Notes: a model not told the origin generated them from the sequence alone. Positions 1 through 8,344 are shown, numbered from the stretch's first letter. The stretch is DNA of 64,000 nt from an uncultured Chloroflexales bacterium (GCA_937902315.1 CALGUG010000055.1:124001-188000); one strand, 5' to 3'. A program made the numbers and translations.

Positions 1-10
1 TACGCGCCAT
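1..10 (-). CDS. Start of an unidentified gene cut by the window edge
   Basis: On the minus strand an ATG at 10..8 begins Met-Ala-Arg and runs off the window. It is preceded at a good distance by AAGGAAG (about 8 bases upstream), which is why I call it a start. Nothing can be said of the product. About 70 bases upstream, on the same strand, TTGACA is present, but I find no convincing -10 at the right spacing. Confidence 0.4.
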
Positions 11-177
11 GGTCGAACTTCCTTCTCCTCAATAGCTTAGACCTGCGTTTCCACGATAGCCGTAAAACTTTGTCAAATGGCAAACATGGTGTGAGAAGCA
101 AGCAAAGACGCCATTTTCTATAGTTTCACATTATTTGAAACAAATGATGTCTAAATCGCCATGAAAATATGAAAAAT

Positions 178-1077
178 TTATACAATGAGCTCTAGAGAGC
201 GCGGTATCACCTCGATCTCGACATGGGTTACATCGGTTGCGATCACCTCCCCATCGGTTGCAAACGGCATCGGTCCACTGCTATCGATTGTAATTCGCCG
301 CGCTTGCCCCATAGTTACCCATTTTAAGGTCGTATGTTTGCCTTCCATCAAGGTAGGAATATGGCGAATAATCGATGGCAGTCGCATCTTTTCAACCATA
401 CAGAGGTCTAGCAGGCCATCGTCGATCTCGGCTTGAGGTGTTAACCAAAATGCTCCACCTTGGCAGCGCCCATTCGCTACGCTGGTAAACAGCATACGCC
501 GTTTCAGCTCGTGATCGTCGTAGCGGATGGTCATCGGATAAGATGTGTAGTTCCCAAGGGCGCGAATGATACCTACTAGATAAACGGCGACGCCTTTAAT
601 ATTTGGCAACTTAGTTGTCTCGTATGCGACCCGTGCATCGAGTCCCATACCGACGCCATTGATGAAGTAGCGTCCGTTGGCAAGCCCTACATCGATCCAG
701 CGGGTGCGACCCTCGGCCAAACGGCGAGCCGCGCCGACTACATCGTTGGCTTGAACGCCGTCGAGCACCTTGATAAAGTCGCTACCTGTGCCAACCGGAA
801 TTATCCCGAGTCGGCCAACCGGACCACCTTGGGCGCGGCTGCCCATTAAACCGTTTACCACCTCGTTGATGGTACCGTCGCCGCCAGCAGCTACAATCTG
901 ATCGAAACCTTGTTCGAGCGCTTGATAGGTCAGCTCGATCCCGCCGCCGCGCGCGTGAGTCTCGACGATCGTATAATCGACCTCAAACTTGCGTAAGGCT
1001 GCTTCCAGCGCCGGACGCTGCTGTCTCCCGTTTCCCCGACCTGCCCACGGATTGAGAATGATGAAGGTTTTCGACAT
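178..1077 (-). CDS. Diacylglycerol kinase family lipid kinase (YegS/DagK-like)
   Basis: A 299-residue soluble lipid kinase that would phosphorylate diacylglycerol or a related lipid at the inner face of the membrane, recycling lipid or making signalling phosphatidate. The N-terminal segment (IILNPWAGRGNG, about residues 6-17) is the usual nucleotide-binding start of the DAGK catalytic domain, and GGDGTINEVVNGL (about 65-77) is the signature ATP-binding motif; a GTGSDF segment follows. Length and order of motifs are normal for the bacterial DagK/YegS/LCB5-like family. It lies just downstream of trpB on the same strand but is separated from it by a hairpin terminator, so it is probably transcribed on its own. 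The exact lipid substrate cannot be read from the sequence. Confidence 0.9.
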   Translation of the reverse strand: MSKTFIILNPWAGRGNGRQQRPALEAALRKFEVDYTIVETHARGGGIELTYQALEQGFDQIVAAGGDGTINEVVNGLMGSRAQGGPVGRLGIIPVGTGSDFIKVLDGVQANDVVGAARRLAEGRTRWIDVGLANGRYFINGVGMGLDARVAYETTKLPNIKGVAVYLVGIIRALGNYTSYPMTIRYDDHELKRRMLFTSVANGRCQGGAFWLTPQAEIDDGLLDLCMVEKMRLPSIIRHIPTLMEGKHTTLKWVTMGQARRITIDSSGPMPFATDGEVIATDVTHVEIEVIPRSLELIV

Positions 1078-1094
1078 AGCTCTCGATTGTAGAC

Positions 1095-1130
1095 CATGAA
1101 CCGAGTAGCGACGCTGGCACTCGGTTCATG
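1095..1130 (-). terminator. Hairpin terminator after trpB
   Basis: Perfect 12-base inverted repeat, CATGAACCGAGT (1095-1106) and ACTCGGTTCATG (1119-1130), with a 12-base loop, five bases past the trpB stop codon. There is no strong U-tract, so efficiency is uncertain. Confidence 0.6.
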
Positions 1131-1135
1131 CTGTT

Positions 1136-2326
1136 CTAGACTTCGACACCAAGGATATCCGCCACAGTGAAAATATCTTTATCGCCGCGTCCGGACAGGT
1201 TGACTAAGATGATTTGGTCGGGCGACATAGTCGGGGCCAACTTAATCGCGTCGGCTACTGCATGTGAACTTTCGAGCGCAGGGATAATGCCTTCGCTGTG
1301 CGACAGTTTCTGGAAGGCTTCGAGGGCTTCTTCATCGGTCGCGTAAGTGTAAAAGGCGCGCTCTGAATCGTGCAAAAAGGCGTGTTCAGGGCCAACCGCT
1401 GCATAGTCGAGACCAGCCGAAATGCTGTGAGTTGTGGCTATTTGACCGTGAGCGTCTTGCAAGACATAAGAGCGAGTTCCTTGAAAGACGCCCATACGTC
1501 CTCCGTTGAAGCGAGCGGCATGCTGACCGAGTTCGGAGCCACGACCACCTGCCTCTACACCGCGCAAATCGACAGCTTCGTCATCAATGAAACCGCTGAA
1601 GATACCGATTGCGTTACTGCCTCCGCCCACACATGCGATCACAACATCGGGCAAGCGTCCGGTAGCCTCAAGCATTTGGGCCCGCGCCTCGCGCCCGATC
1701 ACGCTCTGAAAGTCGCGCACCATGGTCGGGTAGGGGTGTGGCCCCAGCGCCGAACCGAGCAGATAGTAGCTGTCGGGGTTGGTTACCCAGTCACGCATAG
1801 CCTCGTTAACGGCATCTTTGAGGGTGCGGCTGCCGCTATCGACACCGCGCACCTCGGCGCCCATCAGGCGCATGCGGAAGACGTTGGGCTTTTGGCGCTC
1901 CATGTCGTCGGTGCCCATGTAAACGACGCATTCGAGGCCGAGCTTAGCGCAGATCGCGGCGGTGGCAACGCCGTGTTGGCCCGCCCCCGTTTCGGCGATG
2001 ATGCGGGTTTTGCCCATACGTTTGGCGAGCAAACCTTGGCCCAAGGCGTTGTTGATCTTGTGTGCGCCGGTGTGGGCCAGATCTTCGCGCTTGAGAAAGA
2101 TGCGCGCGCCGCCCAAGGCTGCACTCAGATGGGTCGCTTCATAGAGCGGGGTTGGCCGCCCGGTGAAGCTGCGGTGGAGTTGCTCGAGTTCGGCCCAAAA
2201 TGTGGGATCGGCCGAAGCTTGTTCATAGGCTTCTACTAACGCTCGCACGCTGGGCACGAGTGTTTCTGGCACAAAAGCGCCACCATAGTCGCCGAAGCGA
2301 CCGGCGGAAGATGTTGCTGCTGACAT
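1136..2326 (-). CDS. trpB: Tryptophan synthase beta chain
   Basis: PLP enzyme that condenses indole and serine to tryptophan, normally as an alpha2-beta2 complex with TrpA. The start is set at the internal Met (MSAATSSAGR), because AAAGGAG lies 7 bases before it; the longer frame to 2353 has no ribosome-binding site. The protein is then 396 residues, normal for TrpB1. The PLP lysine sits in HTGAHKINNALGQ (Lys about 90), GAGQHGVATA follows, and the phosphate-binding GGGSNAIGIF loop and the C-terminal region are intact. No trpA, trpC or other trp gene is next to it, which is unusual for a TrpB1-type protein; the rest of the pathway must be elsewhere in the genome. Function is clear; only the isolation is odd. 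Confidence 0.97.
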   Translation of the reverse strand: MSAATSSAGRFGDYGGAFVPETLVPSVRALVEAYEQASADPTFWAELEQLHRSFTGRPTPLYEATHLSAALGGARIFLKREDLAHTGAHKINNALGQGLLAKRMGKTRIIAETGAGQHGVATAAICAKLGLECVVYMGTDDMERQKPNVFRMRLMGAEVRGVDSGSRTLKDAVNEAMRDWVTNPDSYYLLGSALGPHPYPTMVRDFQSVIGREARAQMLEATGRLPDVVIACVGGGSNAIGIFSGFIDDEAVDLRGVEAGGRGSELGQHAARFNGGRMGVFQGTRSYVLQDAHGQIATTHSISAGLDYAAVGPEHAFLHDSERAFYTYATDEEALEAFQKLSHSEGIIPALESSHAVADAIKLAPTMSPDQIILVNLSGRGDKDIFTVADILGVEV

Positions 2327-2352
2327 AGGACTCCTTTCCGATATGCTGAGCA

Positions 2353-2380
2353 ACTATACCATATCTGCTGAGCGAATCAA
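2353..2380 (-). promoter_or_regulatory. Probable trpB promoter
   Basis: On the minus strand TTGATT (2380-2375) and TATAGT (2358-2353) are separated by 16 bases, ending 27 bases before the trpB start codon. This fits a sigma70-type promoter. A 9-base inverted repeat, TCAAAAAGG (2377-2385) and CCTTTTTGA (2406-2414), lies directly upstream and touches the -35 box; it may be an upstream terminator or a regulatory stem. Confidence 0.5.
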
Positions 2381-2461
2381 AAAGGCCCAATCCCGATAGA
2401 TTAGACCTTTTTGAGCGTCTTATACCAGATTCGCACGATCGCTTCAAATCACAACAATTTG

Positions 2462-2520
2462 TTGGCGGAGAGGCTACTAGCTCCCATACGGCGTGTACCG
2501 CGTCCGCCTACGGCTATCAA
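2462..2520 (+). repeat. Solo end of the GCGTCCGCC long-inverted-repeat family
   Basis: Starts with TTGGCGGAGAGG and carries the core CGCGTCCGCCTACGGC, then GTATCAA-like ending (CTATCAA). It is one of 20 such ends in the window. The gene-free stretch 2414-2863 consists of this end, a CCCTCATCCCC palindrome and short direct repeats. Confidence 0.8.
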
Positions 2521-2533
2521 ATGGGCTAGCCCA

Positions 2534-2573
2534 CCCTCATCCCCGACCCTTCTCCCGCATTGCGGGAGAAGGG
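2534..2573 (+). repeat. REP-like palindrome (CTTCTCCCGC family)
   Basis: CCCTCATCCCCGACC leads into the palindrome CTTCTCCCGCA/TGCGGGAGAAG. The same unit recurs at 4996, 14643, and inside the composite elements at 26.9, 38.9 and 58.8 kb, always between genes. Confidence 0.8.
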
Positions 2574-2607
2574 AGCTAGCGCTTTCTGGCCCAACAATCA
2601 TTCTTCT

Positions 2608-2850
2608 AACCTACCCAGAGCCTGTCGAAGGCTAGGTTCTTCGAGCAGAAATTTATATCAAATCCGATTACTTCGTTGCTTTTTAGCCTTCGGCAGAGTG
2701 GAACTTAACCATTCTTTTCTCGGTTTTCGTTGCTTCACGTTGCGAGAAAGCACGTTGCAAGCGGATGTAGTCTAAACACCTACCCTGAGCCTATCGAAGG
2801 CTACGCTCTTCGAGCAAAAATACAAACCTATTCGGAGCTTGTCGAAAGGT
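2608..2850 (+). repeat. Imperfect direct repeats with GAGCCTGTCGAAGG-type sequence
   Basis: Units CCTACCCAGAGCCTGTCGAA (from about 2610), CCTACCCTGAGCCTATCGAA (from about 2778) and a weaker CCTATTCGGAGCTTGTCGAA (from about 2827) are direct copies. A degenerate left end of the ATACCAAATCCG mini-element (about 2654-2715) lies between the first two. A related CCTTCGACAGGCTCAG occurs at about 7551. No coding sequence is seen here. Confidence 0.6.
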
Positions 2851-2863
2851 ACCTTCTCTCGTT

Positions 2864-3911
2864 CTAGCCGTCTTCGCGCGAGAGCACAATTTCCAGCCGC
2901 AAGACCAAGTCGAAGAGCTCTTGCAGCTCTTGGTCGTTGCTCAGCTCCGGCGTAATGCGCTTGAGGATCTCGATGCTGGGCCGAAGCGGATAACTCGTAT
3001 TCTTGCGCAGCAACTCGGCCAGCGCCGCTACCGTAGCCGCTTGTTGGAAGCGGGGAGGCATGCTGCTGAAATCATCGCTGATGGCGCCGCTCTCGAAGTC
3101 TTGGCTGAGCTCGTTGATCTGGCCTGTGCTGGGGTCCTCCCAACGCAGATTGACCGTCAGCGCTCGCCCTTCGCCCTGGCCGGTCAGCTCCACCTCTCGA
3201 GCAGCACCCGCGCGTTGTCGTCGTAGACCACGATCGCGACTGTGTCGCCCTCGCGCAGCTCATCGACCAACAAGGTCAGACTCTGGCGCACCAAGGGCAT
3301 GCGATAGCGTTCGCGCATCGATCCGCTCGCGTCGATCACAAAGGTCAGGTGGGCGGGCTGGCATCGATATCCAGCGCTTGGATGCCGATGCGCAGCAGTT
3401 TGGTGTTATCGCCATGCCAAGGCGAGCTAGCTGCGTCGATGTGGATCCCGAAGACGCTGTTTTCGGGCTGAGGATAGTCGTAGTTGAAGTAGTTGACGAA
3501 CTCTTCGGTGCGAATCGTGAAGTCGGGCGGCGCTTGACCGCGCTCAAGATAGCCGCGCGCTGAGCTGTAGGAAGCGGTATCGACATCGAGCGCGAAGGTT
3601 GAAAGCGAGTCTTGGGTCGTATCGACCATGGGGTTGGCGGGTCTCGGGTCGGAAGCGAGCGCAAGCGCTTCGGCTTCGCTGAGCTCTGCGAGCTCGGCTG
3701 CGCTTGTGGACGGTGCAGCAGCAGCAGCGCTTGTAGTCGGTGCAGCAGCCGGAGCGGCATCGCTCGGCTCTGCGCCTGCCAAGGGCGCCTGAGCATAATC
3801 GACAGCTGGCGCGCTGCCCGAGGTGTTCGATGCGGCGTCTCCACATGCGCTCAGCAAAAGGCTGACGACCAGCGATCCAAGCAGACAACTCAAGAAACGG
3901 CGCTTTTCCAT
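2864..3911 (-). pseudogene. Broken von Willebrand factor type A (YfbK-like) lipoprotein
   Basis: Remnant of a secreted VWA lipoprotein. The start at 3911 has AAGGAAAG upstream and encodes a signal peptide ending in a lipobox (LLLSAC), a Ser/Ala-rich linker and the conserved N-terminal region with YSSARGYLERG and EEFVNYFNYDYP, up to about 3347 where the frame stops. The VWA domain then continues in another frame (TFVIDASGSM, a MIDAS motif, then VDELREGDTVAIVVYDD) to about 3196, and a third frame (VELTGQGEGRALTVNLRW onward) gives the C-terminal domain to 2864. In intact relatives roughly 200 residues lie between the first third of the VWA domain and this C-terminal domain; they are missing here. 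So there is one frameshift near 3350 and an internal deletion with frame change near 3196. A functional product is not expected. Confidence 0.85.
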
Positions 3912-4091
3912 ACTGCTTTCCTTGCGATTGAGAGTTTGTAATTCAAATGCCAGAGGCATCACTCAGAAAGACGTTGTTGCGCCGGAATGGTTCCCGATCG
4001 AAGCCTGTCTTTGGATTGGAATTTGAAATATATAGCTCTGAGATGCTAAAATAGTATTATCTCTGTCGTTAGATGCAATAGGAGAAAAGCG

Positions 4092-4805
4092 ATGCCTGCT
4101 ACTCAAATCGCGCCCGGTTTGTATGAACTGTCGCTCGGTATGGTCAACGTCCATTTGCTCGAATCGGAGGATGGGTTGGTTTTGTTCGATACTGGCTACC
4201 CCAATATGTGCGACAAGATCTTGGCTGGTATCGCAGAGCTTGGCTATAGCCCAAGCGATCTACGCCATATTGTGATCACTCACTCTCACCCCGACCACAT
4301 CGGTAGCCTCGCAGCTTTGCAGAAGGTCACCAACGCTCAGACCTATGTGCACCCCGCCGATGCCGAGATCGCGCGCACGGGCACGGGCTTCCGCAAGATG
4401 CAGCCAGCCCCAGACTTGATCTCGTATCTGATGTGGCGCTTTTTCATGCAAAACCCGCCCGTGCTGGAGCCGGCCCGCGTCGACCACACGATCGACGAGG
4501 GCGATGTTTTGCCCTTTACAAGCGACATGCAGGTCTTGCATGTGCCCGGCCATTCGGCTGGCCAGCTGATCTTTCTCTGGCCGCGCCACAAGGTATTGAT
4601 CCTATCGGATACGGTTACAACCTTGTTTGGACTGAATCTCAATATCGGTTATGAAAACCTTGCCCAAGGGATCGAGCAGCTAGGCCGCATCTGCAGCCTC
4701 GATTTTGAGATCGCGGCCTTTGGCCATGGCAAGCCGATCCTCAAAAACGCGGCTCAGCGTTTTCGCCAGCGCTGGCCCTCGGCTGTTCCAGCCTCATCAG
4801 CTTAA
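4092..4805 (+). CDS. Metallo-beta-lactamase-fold hydrolase
   Basis: A 237-residue cytosolic MBL-fold hydrolase with two-metal site. The HxHxDH motif is HSHPDH at residues 64-69; upstream LFDTGYP is the usual first strand-loop, HVPGHSAGQL near residue 155 supplies the next metal His, and FGHG near 210 the last. AGGAGA lies 7 bases before the ATG. The sequence resembles the general glyoxalase-II/ quorum-lactonase-like group, so an ester or thioester substrate is likely but cannot be named. It is a single-gene unit: the upstream gene is divergent and a strong hairpin follows it. Confidence 0.88.
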   Translation: MPATQIAPGLYELSLGMVNVHLLESEDGLVLFDTGYPNMCDKILAGIAELGYSPSDLRHIVITHSHPDHIGSLAALQKVTNAQTYVHPADAEIARTGTGFRKMQPAPDLISYLMWRFFMQNPPVLEPARVDHTIDEGDVLPFTSDMQVLHVPGHSAGQLIFLWPRHKVLILSDTVTTLFGLNLNIGYENLAQGIEQLGRICSLDFEIAAFGHGKPILKNAAQRFRQRWPSAVPASSA

Positions 4806-4870
4806 AGCCTGATGGGGTATCCGACTGATTCCTTTGGCTTTCGACAGAGTGAAATTTGACTATGCTTGTT

Positions 4871-4906
4871 GTTTGAGCTTTCGCGCGACAGCACGAAAGC
4901 TCAAAC
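4871..4906 (+). terminator. Hairpin terminator after the MBL-fold gene
   Basis: Perfect 13-base stem GTTTGAGCTTTCG (4871-4883) / CGAAAGCTCAAAC (4894-4906) with a 10-base loop, 65 bases past the stop. No U-tract. Just upstream (4836-4860) is a degenerate copy of the mini-element sequence GGCCTTCGGCAGAGTGGAAC. Confidence 0.6.
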
Positions 4907-4995
4907 GACTCTTGCCCCACTCTTTCCTCGCATTGCGACGATACATCACGGCGGAAGCGGTATGCGGTTTTGGACGGCTGTCTGGCTGAGCGCAG

Positions 4996-5050
4996 CCCTA
5001 CTCCCTTCGCCCGCTTTGCGGGAGAAGGGCTGGGGATGAGGGTGGCTAGC
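4996..5050 (-). repeat. REP-like palindrome (CTTCTCCCGC family)
   Basis: Inverse copy of the unit at 2534: CCGCTTTGCGGGAGAAGGG followed by TGGGGATGAGGG and GGCTAGC. It abuts the solo repeat end at 5058; the same pairing of a REP and a GCGTCCGCC end is seen at 2462-2573 and 14643-14826. Confidence 0.8.
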
Positions 5051-5057
5051 CCTGTTT

Positions 5058-5112
5058 AGTAGCCGGAGGCGGACGCGCTAGAAGTCTTCTTTGAGGAAGA
5101 AACCACGCCGCC
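5058..5112 (-). repeat. Solo end of the GCGTCCGCC long-inverted-repeat family
   Basis: On the minus strand it reads GGCGG then a diverged middle and GCGCGTCCGCCTCCGGCTAC. It fills the gap between the REP palindrome and the end of the broken ABC gene. Confidence 0.75.
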
Positions 5113-5134
5113 AAAAAAGAGCGCTGGACAAGGT

Positions 5135-5464
5135 TTATTGCCCCAAACGGCGGTAAAGCCGCGCTGAGAGCGGTATAAGGATCGCGCTAAGCAGAAGCGG
5201 CCAAGCTAGGGCCAGCCAGATGGCGTAGTCGTTCATCCACTGGTTGCTGCTCCAGATCGGGTTGCCAAACAAGATGCGCACAGCGTGCAAGCTGAGCAAG
5301 GTCGAGAGAATACGAACCGCTGAGGTTTTGCCCGCACCGTTCGGCCCGAGCAGGCCGCAAACACCTTCCATCGGCACATCGAGGCTGAAGTCGTTCAGGG
5401 CGCGCATCGTTCCGTACTGTTTGTTCAAGTTCCGAACATGGATAGCCATAGCCGAGCGTTGCAT
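5135..5464 (-). pseudogene. DrrA-DrrB ABC transporter remnant, ATPase start fused to permease end
   Basis: The first ~60 residues are the N-terminus of a drug-export ABC ATPase (AIHVRNLNKQYGTMRALNDF, then Walker A GPNGAGKTS and VRILSTLL). The frame then changes at once into the last ~55 residues of an ABC-2 permease (AVRILFGNP, a membrane segment LALAWPLLLSAILIPLSA, then RLYRR at the end). In intact drrA-drrB operons about 250 codons of the ATPase and about 200 of the permease lie between. A clean internal deletion therefore fused the two genes in frame. The Met at 5464 (MQRSAMAI) is chosen because AAGGA precedes it by 7 bases. The promoter and a divergent TetR-family gene remain. The 109-residue product lacks Walker B and signature motif and should not be active. 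Confidence 0.85.
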
Positions 5465-5490
5465 AGGCTCTTCCTTAGTGTGTGTAAAAA

Positions 5491-5530
5491 CCGTACACTG
5501 TACGTAGATATTATAGCGTGCGATGTACGG
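5491..5530 (-). promoter_or_regulatory. Promoter and palindromic operator of the ABC remnant
   Basis: On the minus strand a perfect TATAAT (5515-5510) lies between the inverted repeat arms CCGTACA and TGTACGG (5530-5524 and 5497-5491). A tighter palindrome, CGTACAGTGTACG (5504-5492), sits at the expected transcription start. The position, overlapping the core promoter and next to a divergent TetR gene, makes it a good candidate TetR operator. Confidence 0.6.
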
Positions 5531-5755
5531 TATTTTAAGGAAGGATTTTTTCTTTACTCGCACGTTGGCTGGCTTCGGCTATACTGATAGCGCATAGATG
5601 CAGAACTGAAGTTGCTGGCGAAACTTTTTAGCTGCCGAAACGTCTTACTTGGAGGTTGAGAGGCTATAAGGCGGATTCGTGCTTTACGAGCAGATAGAGC
5701 CATACAATCAGACGCATAGCTGAGGCTGTAGCATGAGTGAACAAGGAACTTGAGC

Positions 5756-6544
5756 ATGACCAAGGAGTTTAGCGGGAAGGGCGATCCGCAACGTAGCATG
5801 GAGCTGTTATGGGGCGCCCAGAAGCAAACCGCCCGTGGCCCAAAGCCTGGAATCACGCTTGAGCAGATTGTTCTCACTGCGATCAGTATCGCCGATCGGC
5901 AAGGCTTAGCCCAGGTTTCAATGCGCAAGATCGCCGAGCAGCTTCAAGTGGGCACTATGTCGCTCTATACCTACGTGCCCAGCAAGGCGGAGCTCTTCGA
6001 TCTGATGCTCGATCGCACCTACGCCGAACATACATTGGCAGGCCGTCAGTTCGATGGCTGGCGTGCAGCTCTAGAATTGCGCGCCCAAGAGGATTGGGAT
6101 CGCTATCAGCGCCATCCTTGGATGCTGCAGATCTCAGGGGCGCGCTCTTTGTTGGGGCCGAATGAAACCGAATTATATGAGTTGACGTTACGTAACTTAT
6201 TGGGAATCGGCCTAAACGGGCGCGAAATGAGCTATGTGGTAAGTTTAGTAACGGGCTATGTGCGCGGTGCCGCTCAAAGCGCAGTCGACGCGCTATTGGC
6301 TGCCCAGCAGACGGGCATGACTAATGAAGAGTGGTGGGCAGCTCGTGAGCCACTTTTTGATGCTTATTTCGATTCGCAGCGTTTTCCGACTATCGAGGCG
6401 CTGGCACGCGAAGGCGTTTTCGATCCGCTGGGCGAAGGCGACTATCTGTTGGATCGCGCTATCGAAGAGTTTCGCTTTGGTCTGCAGCGTGTGCTCGATG
6501 GTATCGAGGCTTTGATTCAGCTCAACCAGAACGACGCGGGCTAA
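5756..6544 (+). CDS. TetR/AcrR family transcriptional repressor
   Basis: A 262-residue DNA-binding regulator. The helix-turn-helix lies around residues 30-75 (ITLEQIVLTAISIADRQG, then MRKIAEQLQVGTMSLYTYV and SKAELFDLMLD), preceded by a charged tail; the rest is a helical ligand-binding domain of the TetR_C_1 type. I start at the ATG 5756, since AAGGA is 8 bases upstream; a TTG six bases earlier is too close. It is divergent from the DrrAB remnant and most likely repressed it in response to an exported drug. With its target deleted, the regulator may be left without a purpose or may control genes elsewhere. Confidence 0.9.
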   Translation: MTKEFSGKGDPQRSMELLWGAQKQTARGPKPGITLEQIVLTAISIADRQGLAQVSMRKIAEQLQVGTMSLYTYVPSKAELFDLMLDRTYAEHTLAGRQFDGWRAALELRAQEDWDRYQRHPWMLQISGARSLLGPNETELYELTLRNLLGIGLNGREMSYVVSLVTGYVRGAAQSAVDALLAAQQTGMTNEEWWAAREPLFDAYFDSQRFPTIEALAREGVFDPLGEGDYLLDRAIEEFRFGLQRVLDGIEALIQLNQNDAG

Positions 6545-6645
6545 ACACGATTGACTTTAGCCCTATACGAAAAGATCTAGCTGCATAGGCAAAAATAATC
6601 GCTCGCTTGTTTTTGCGTTCAGCTAGTAGAAGTGTAAAGGAAGAT

Positions 6646-7374
6646 ATGGCACAGTTAACATTTCCCCTAGACAACGCTACAAAGGCGATCGTTTTCGACA
6701 AAGATGGCACCTTGATCGACTTTGATGCGATGTGGGGTTCGTGGATGATCGGTTTGATCGGGCAGCTTGAGCAGGCTAGTAATACTTCATTTGCGGCACG
6801 TTTTTGGGAGATTTTGGGCTACGACCCGACCACAAGTCGCATGAGCCACCGCACCGGCCAGACGTCGGCCTCGCTCGAAGATCTGCACACTGGCCTGATT
6901 ACGCTGATGTGTGAGGCCGGGGCCGATGAGGAACGCGCTCGTCAAGCGCTCAAAGAGGTTTGGCATCTGCCGGACCCGGTGAAGTCGTTGGTACCGATCA
7001 CCGATCTGAAGAAGCTGTTTGAGGCGTTGCGCGCCAAAGGCTATCATCTAGCGATCGCCACGGTCGACAACCAGGCTTCGGCCGCCACAAGTATGGATGT
7101 TTTAGGGGTGCGGCCATATCTCGATATGATTATCGGTGGCGACACCATGCCAAGCAAGCCCGCTCCCGATGCGATTCTGGCCGTCTGTGATCATCTGCGT
7201 ATCCAGCCTTCTGAGGTGGTGATGGTGGGCGATTCGCCGGTCGATATGCTGATGGGGCGCGCGGCGGGTGCTGGCCTCTGCATCGGCGTGACCTCGGGCG
7301 CACACTCGGCCGAAGAGCTGAGCCAGTACGCCGATCTAGTGCTCGGCTCGGTGGCGGAGCTGATCAGCGCATAG
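6646..7374 (+). CDS. HAD-superfamily phosphatase (phosphoglycolate-phosphatase-like)
   Basis: A 242-residue HAD hydrolase. Motif I is DKDGT (Asp 18 and Asp 20), the helical cap follows (residues about 30-110), and motif IV is VMVGDSPVDM near residue 190, with GVTSGAHSAEEL after it. The overall shape resembles the Gph/PGPase branch, so a small phosphomonoester is the likely substrate. AAAGGAAG stands 5 bases before the ATG, which decides the start against the longer frame from 6607. Stand-alone gene downstream of tetR; the 100-base gap has no clear terminator, so read-through from tetR is possible. Confidence 0.88.
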   Translation: MAQLTFPLDNATKAIVFDKDGTLIDFDAMWGSWMIGLIGQLEQASNTSFAARFWEILGYDPTTSRMSHRTGQTSASLEDLHTGLITLMCEAGADEERARQALKEVWHLPDPVKSLVPITDLKKLFEALRAKGYHLAIATVDNQASAATSMDVLGVRPYLDMIIGGDTMPSKPAPDAILAVCDHLRIQPSEVVMVGDSPVDMLMGRAAGAGLCIGVTSGAHSAEELSQYADLVLGSVAELISA

Positions 7375-7448
7375 TACGAGGCTCGGTTATTTGGAGGCGC
7401 TTTGGGCCTTGTAGAGCCAACTAGCCCCTTATTTCGAAGGAGAGGCTG

Positions 7449-7504
7449 TTGATAGCCGAAGGCGGACGCGCTAGAAGCCGAATGGGGCTAGGGCCTTCTC
7501 CGCC
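7449..7504 (-). repeat. Solo end of the GCGTCCGCC long-inverted-repeat family
   Basis: Minus-strand reading GGCGGAGAAGG then CATTCGGCTTCTAGCGCGTC and CGCCTTCGGCTATCAAC. It sits between the convergent HAD and MerR genes. Confidence 0.85.
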
Positions 7505-7588
7505 AGAGAATGTGCGGAATTGGAAAGAAGCGAAAGCTAGAATCGTACCCTTCGACAGGCTCAGAGTACGACTGTGGGGCAGACTGGA

Positions 7589-8344
7589 CTAGGATTCGGT
7601 CTGCCCCACTTTGTATCTGTAGAGATGTTCTTCTTCCAGACCTTCGTTTTGTGCTACATAGCGCCAGAAGAGCGCGGTGGCTTGGGCGCAGTCGCGCGCG
7701 GCTTGGGCCAAGCTGGCTAGACGCTCCTCGGCTTTGGCGATCGCCTGCGAATGGTCTCCCCCCGCCAGCGCTTCGAGCACGGCGCGGATCGCCTCGATGC
7801 CATAGTGGCTCTTGCGCAGAATCGCGATCACCTTCAGGCGCTGAAATTGCTCGCGGTTGTAGTAACGATAGCCGCTCTGCTTGTTGCGCTGCGGCTTGAT
7901 CAAGCCTTGCAGCTCCCAGAAGCGCAGAGTCGAAACCTTGACCCCGAGCAGCTTGGCGGCTTGGCCGATAGTGAGCGGCTGGCTGGGGTCGTGTTGGCTG
8001 TGCTGAGGCAGCTGCTCGGTTACGGCGCGCAGGCCGATCAGCATCTGCTCGATCTGTTCGCGCTCGTGGTAGATGGCGGCGTGCCTGCGATTGATGCGCT
8101 TAAAAGCCTGATCGCTCTGGCCCTGATGGTAGTCGTGCATGATGTCGGCGCTGGTCTGCCAGCCGTAGCCCTTGACCATGCCGCGCAAGGTTTGCAGAGC
8201 TTGCAGATGGCGCTCGCTGTACAAGCGGTAACCCTTGGCGCTGCGTTCGACGGGCGGAATGATGCCCCAGGCTTCGTAGTTGCGCACCAGCTGCGGGCTA
8301 ACCCCAACCGCCTGGGCCAGATCTTTGGTGCTGAGCTTCCTCAT
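7589..8344 (-). CDS. MerR-family regulator with two DNA-binding domains
   Basis: A 251-residue regulator with two separate MerR helix-turn-helix domains: residues about 1-70 (STKDLAQAVGVSPQLVRNYE, GYRLYSERHLQAL) and about 123-190 (LTIGQAAKLLGVKVSTLRFW, GYRYYNREQFQRL). MerR proteins normally have one and work as dimers; here each chain has two, the first giving a YEAWGI and the second a FWELQGL recognition wing. The C-terminal part is short and helical with no cysteine metal site (only one Cys). It is divergent from a three-gene ABC exporter with a 149-base shared gap holding a 17-base palindrome, so it most likely controls that operon and itself. The inducer is unknown. Confidence 0.88.
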   Translation of the reverse strand: MRKLSTKDLAQAVGVSPQLVRNYEAWGIIPPVERSAKGYRLYSERHLQALQTLRGMVKGYGWQTSADIMHDYHQGQSDQAFKRINRRHAAIYHEREQIEQMLIGLRAVTEQLPQHSQHDPSQPLTIGQAAKLLGVKVSTLRFWELQGLIKPQRNKQSGYRYYNREQFQRLKVIAILRKSHYGIEAIRAVLEALAGGDHSQAIAKAEERLASLAQAARDCAQATALFWRYVAQNEGLEEEHLYRYKVGQTES

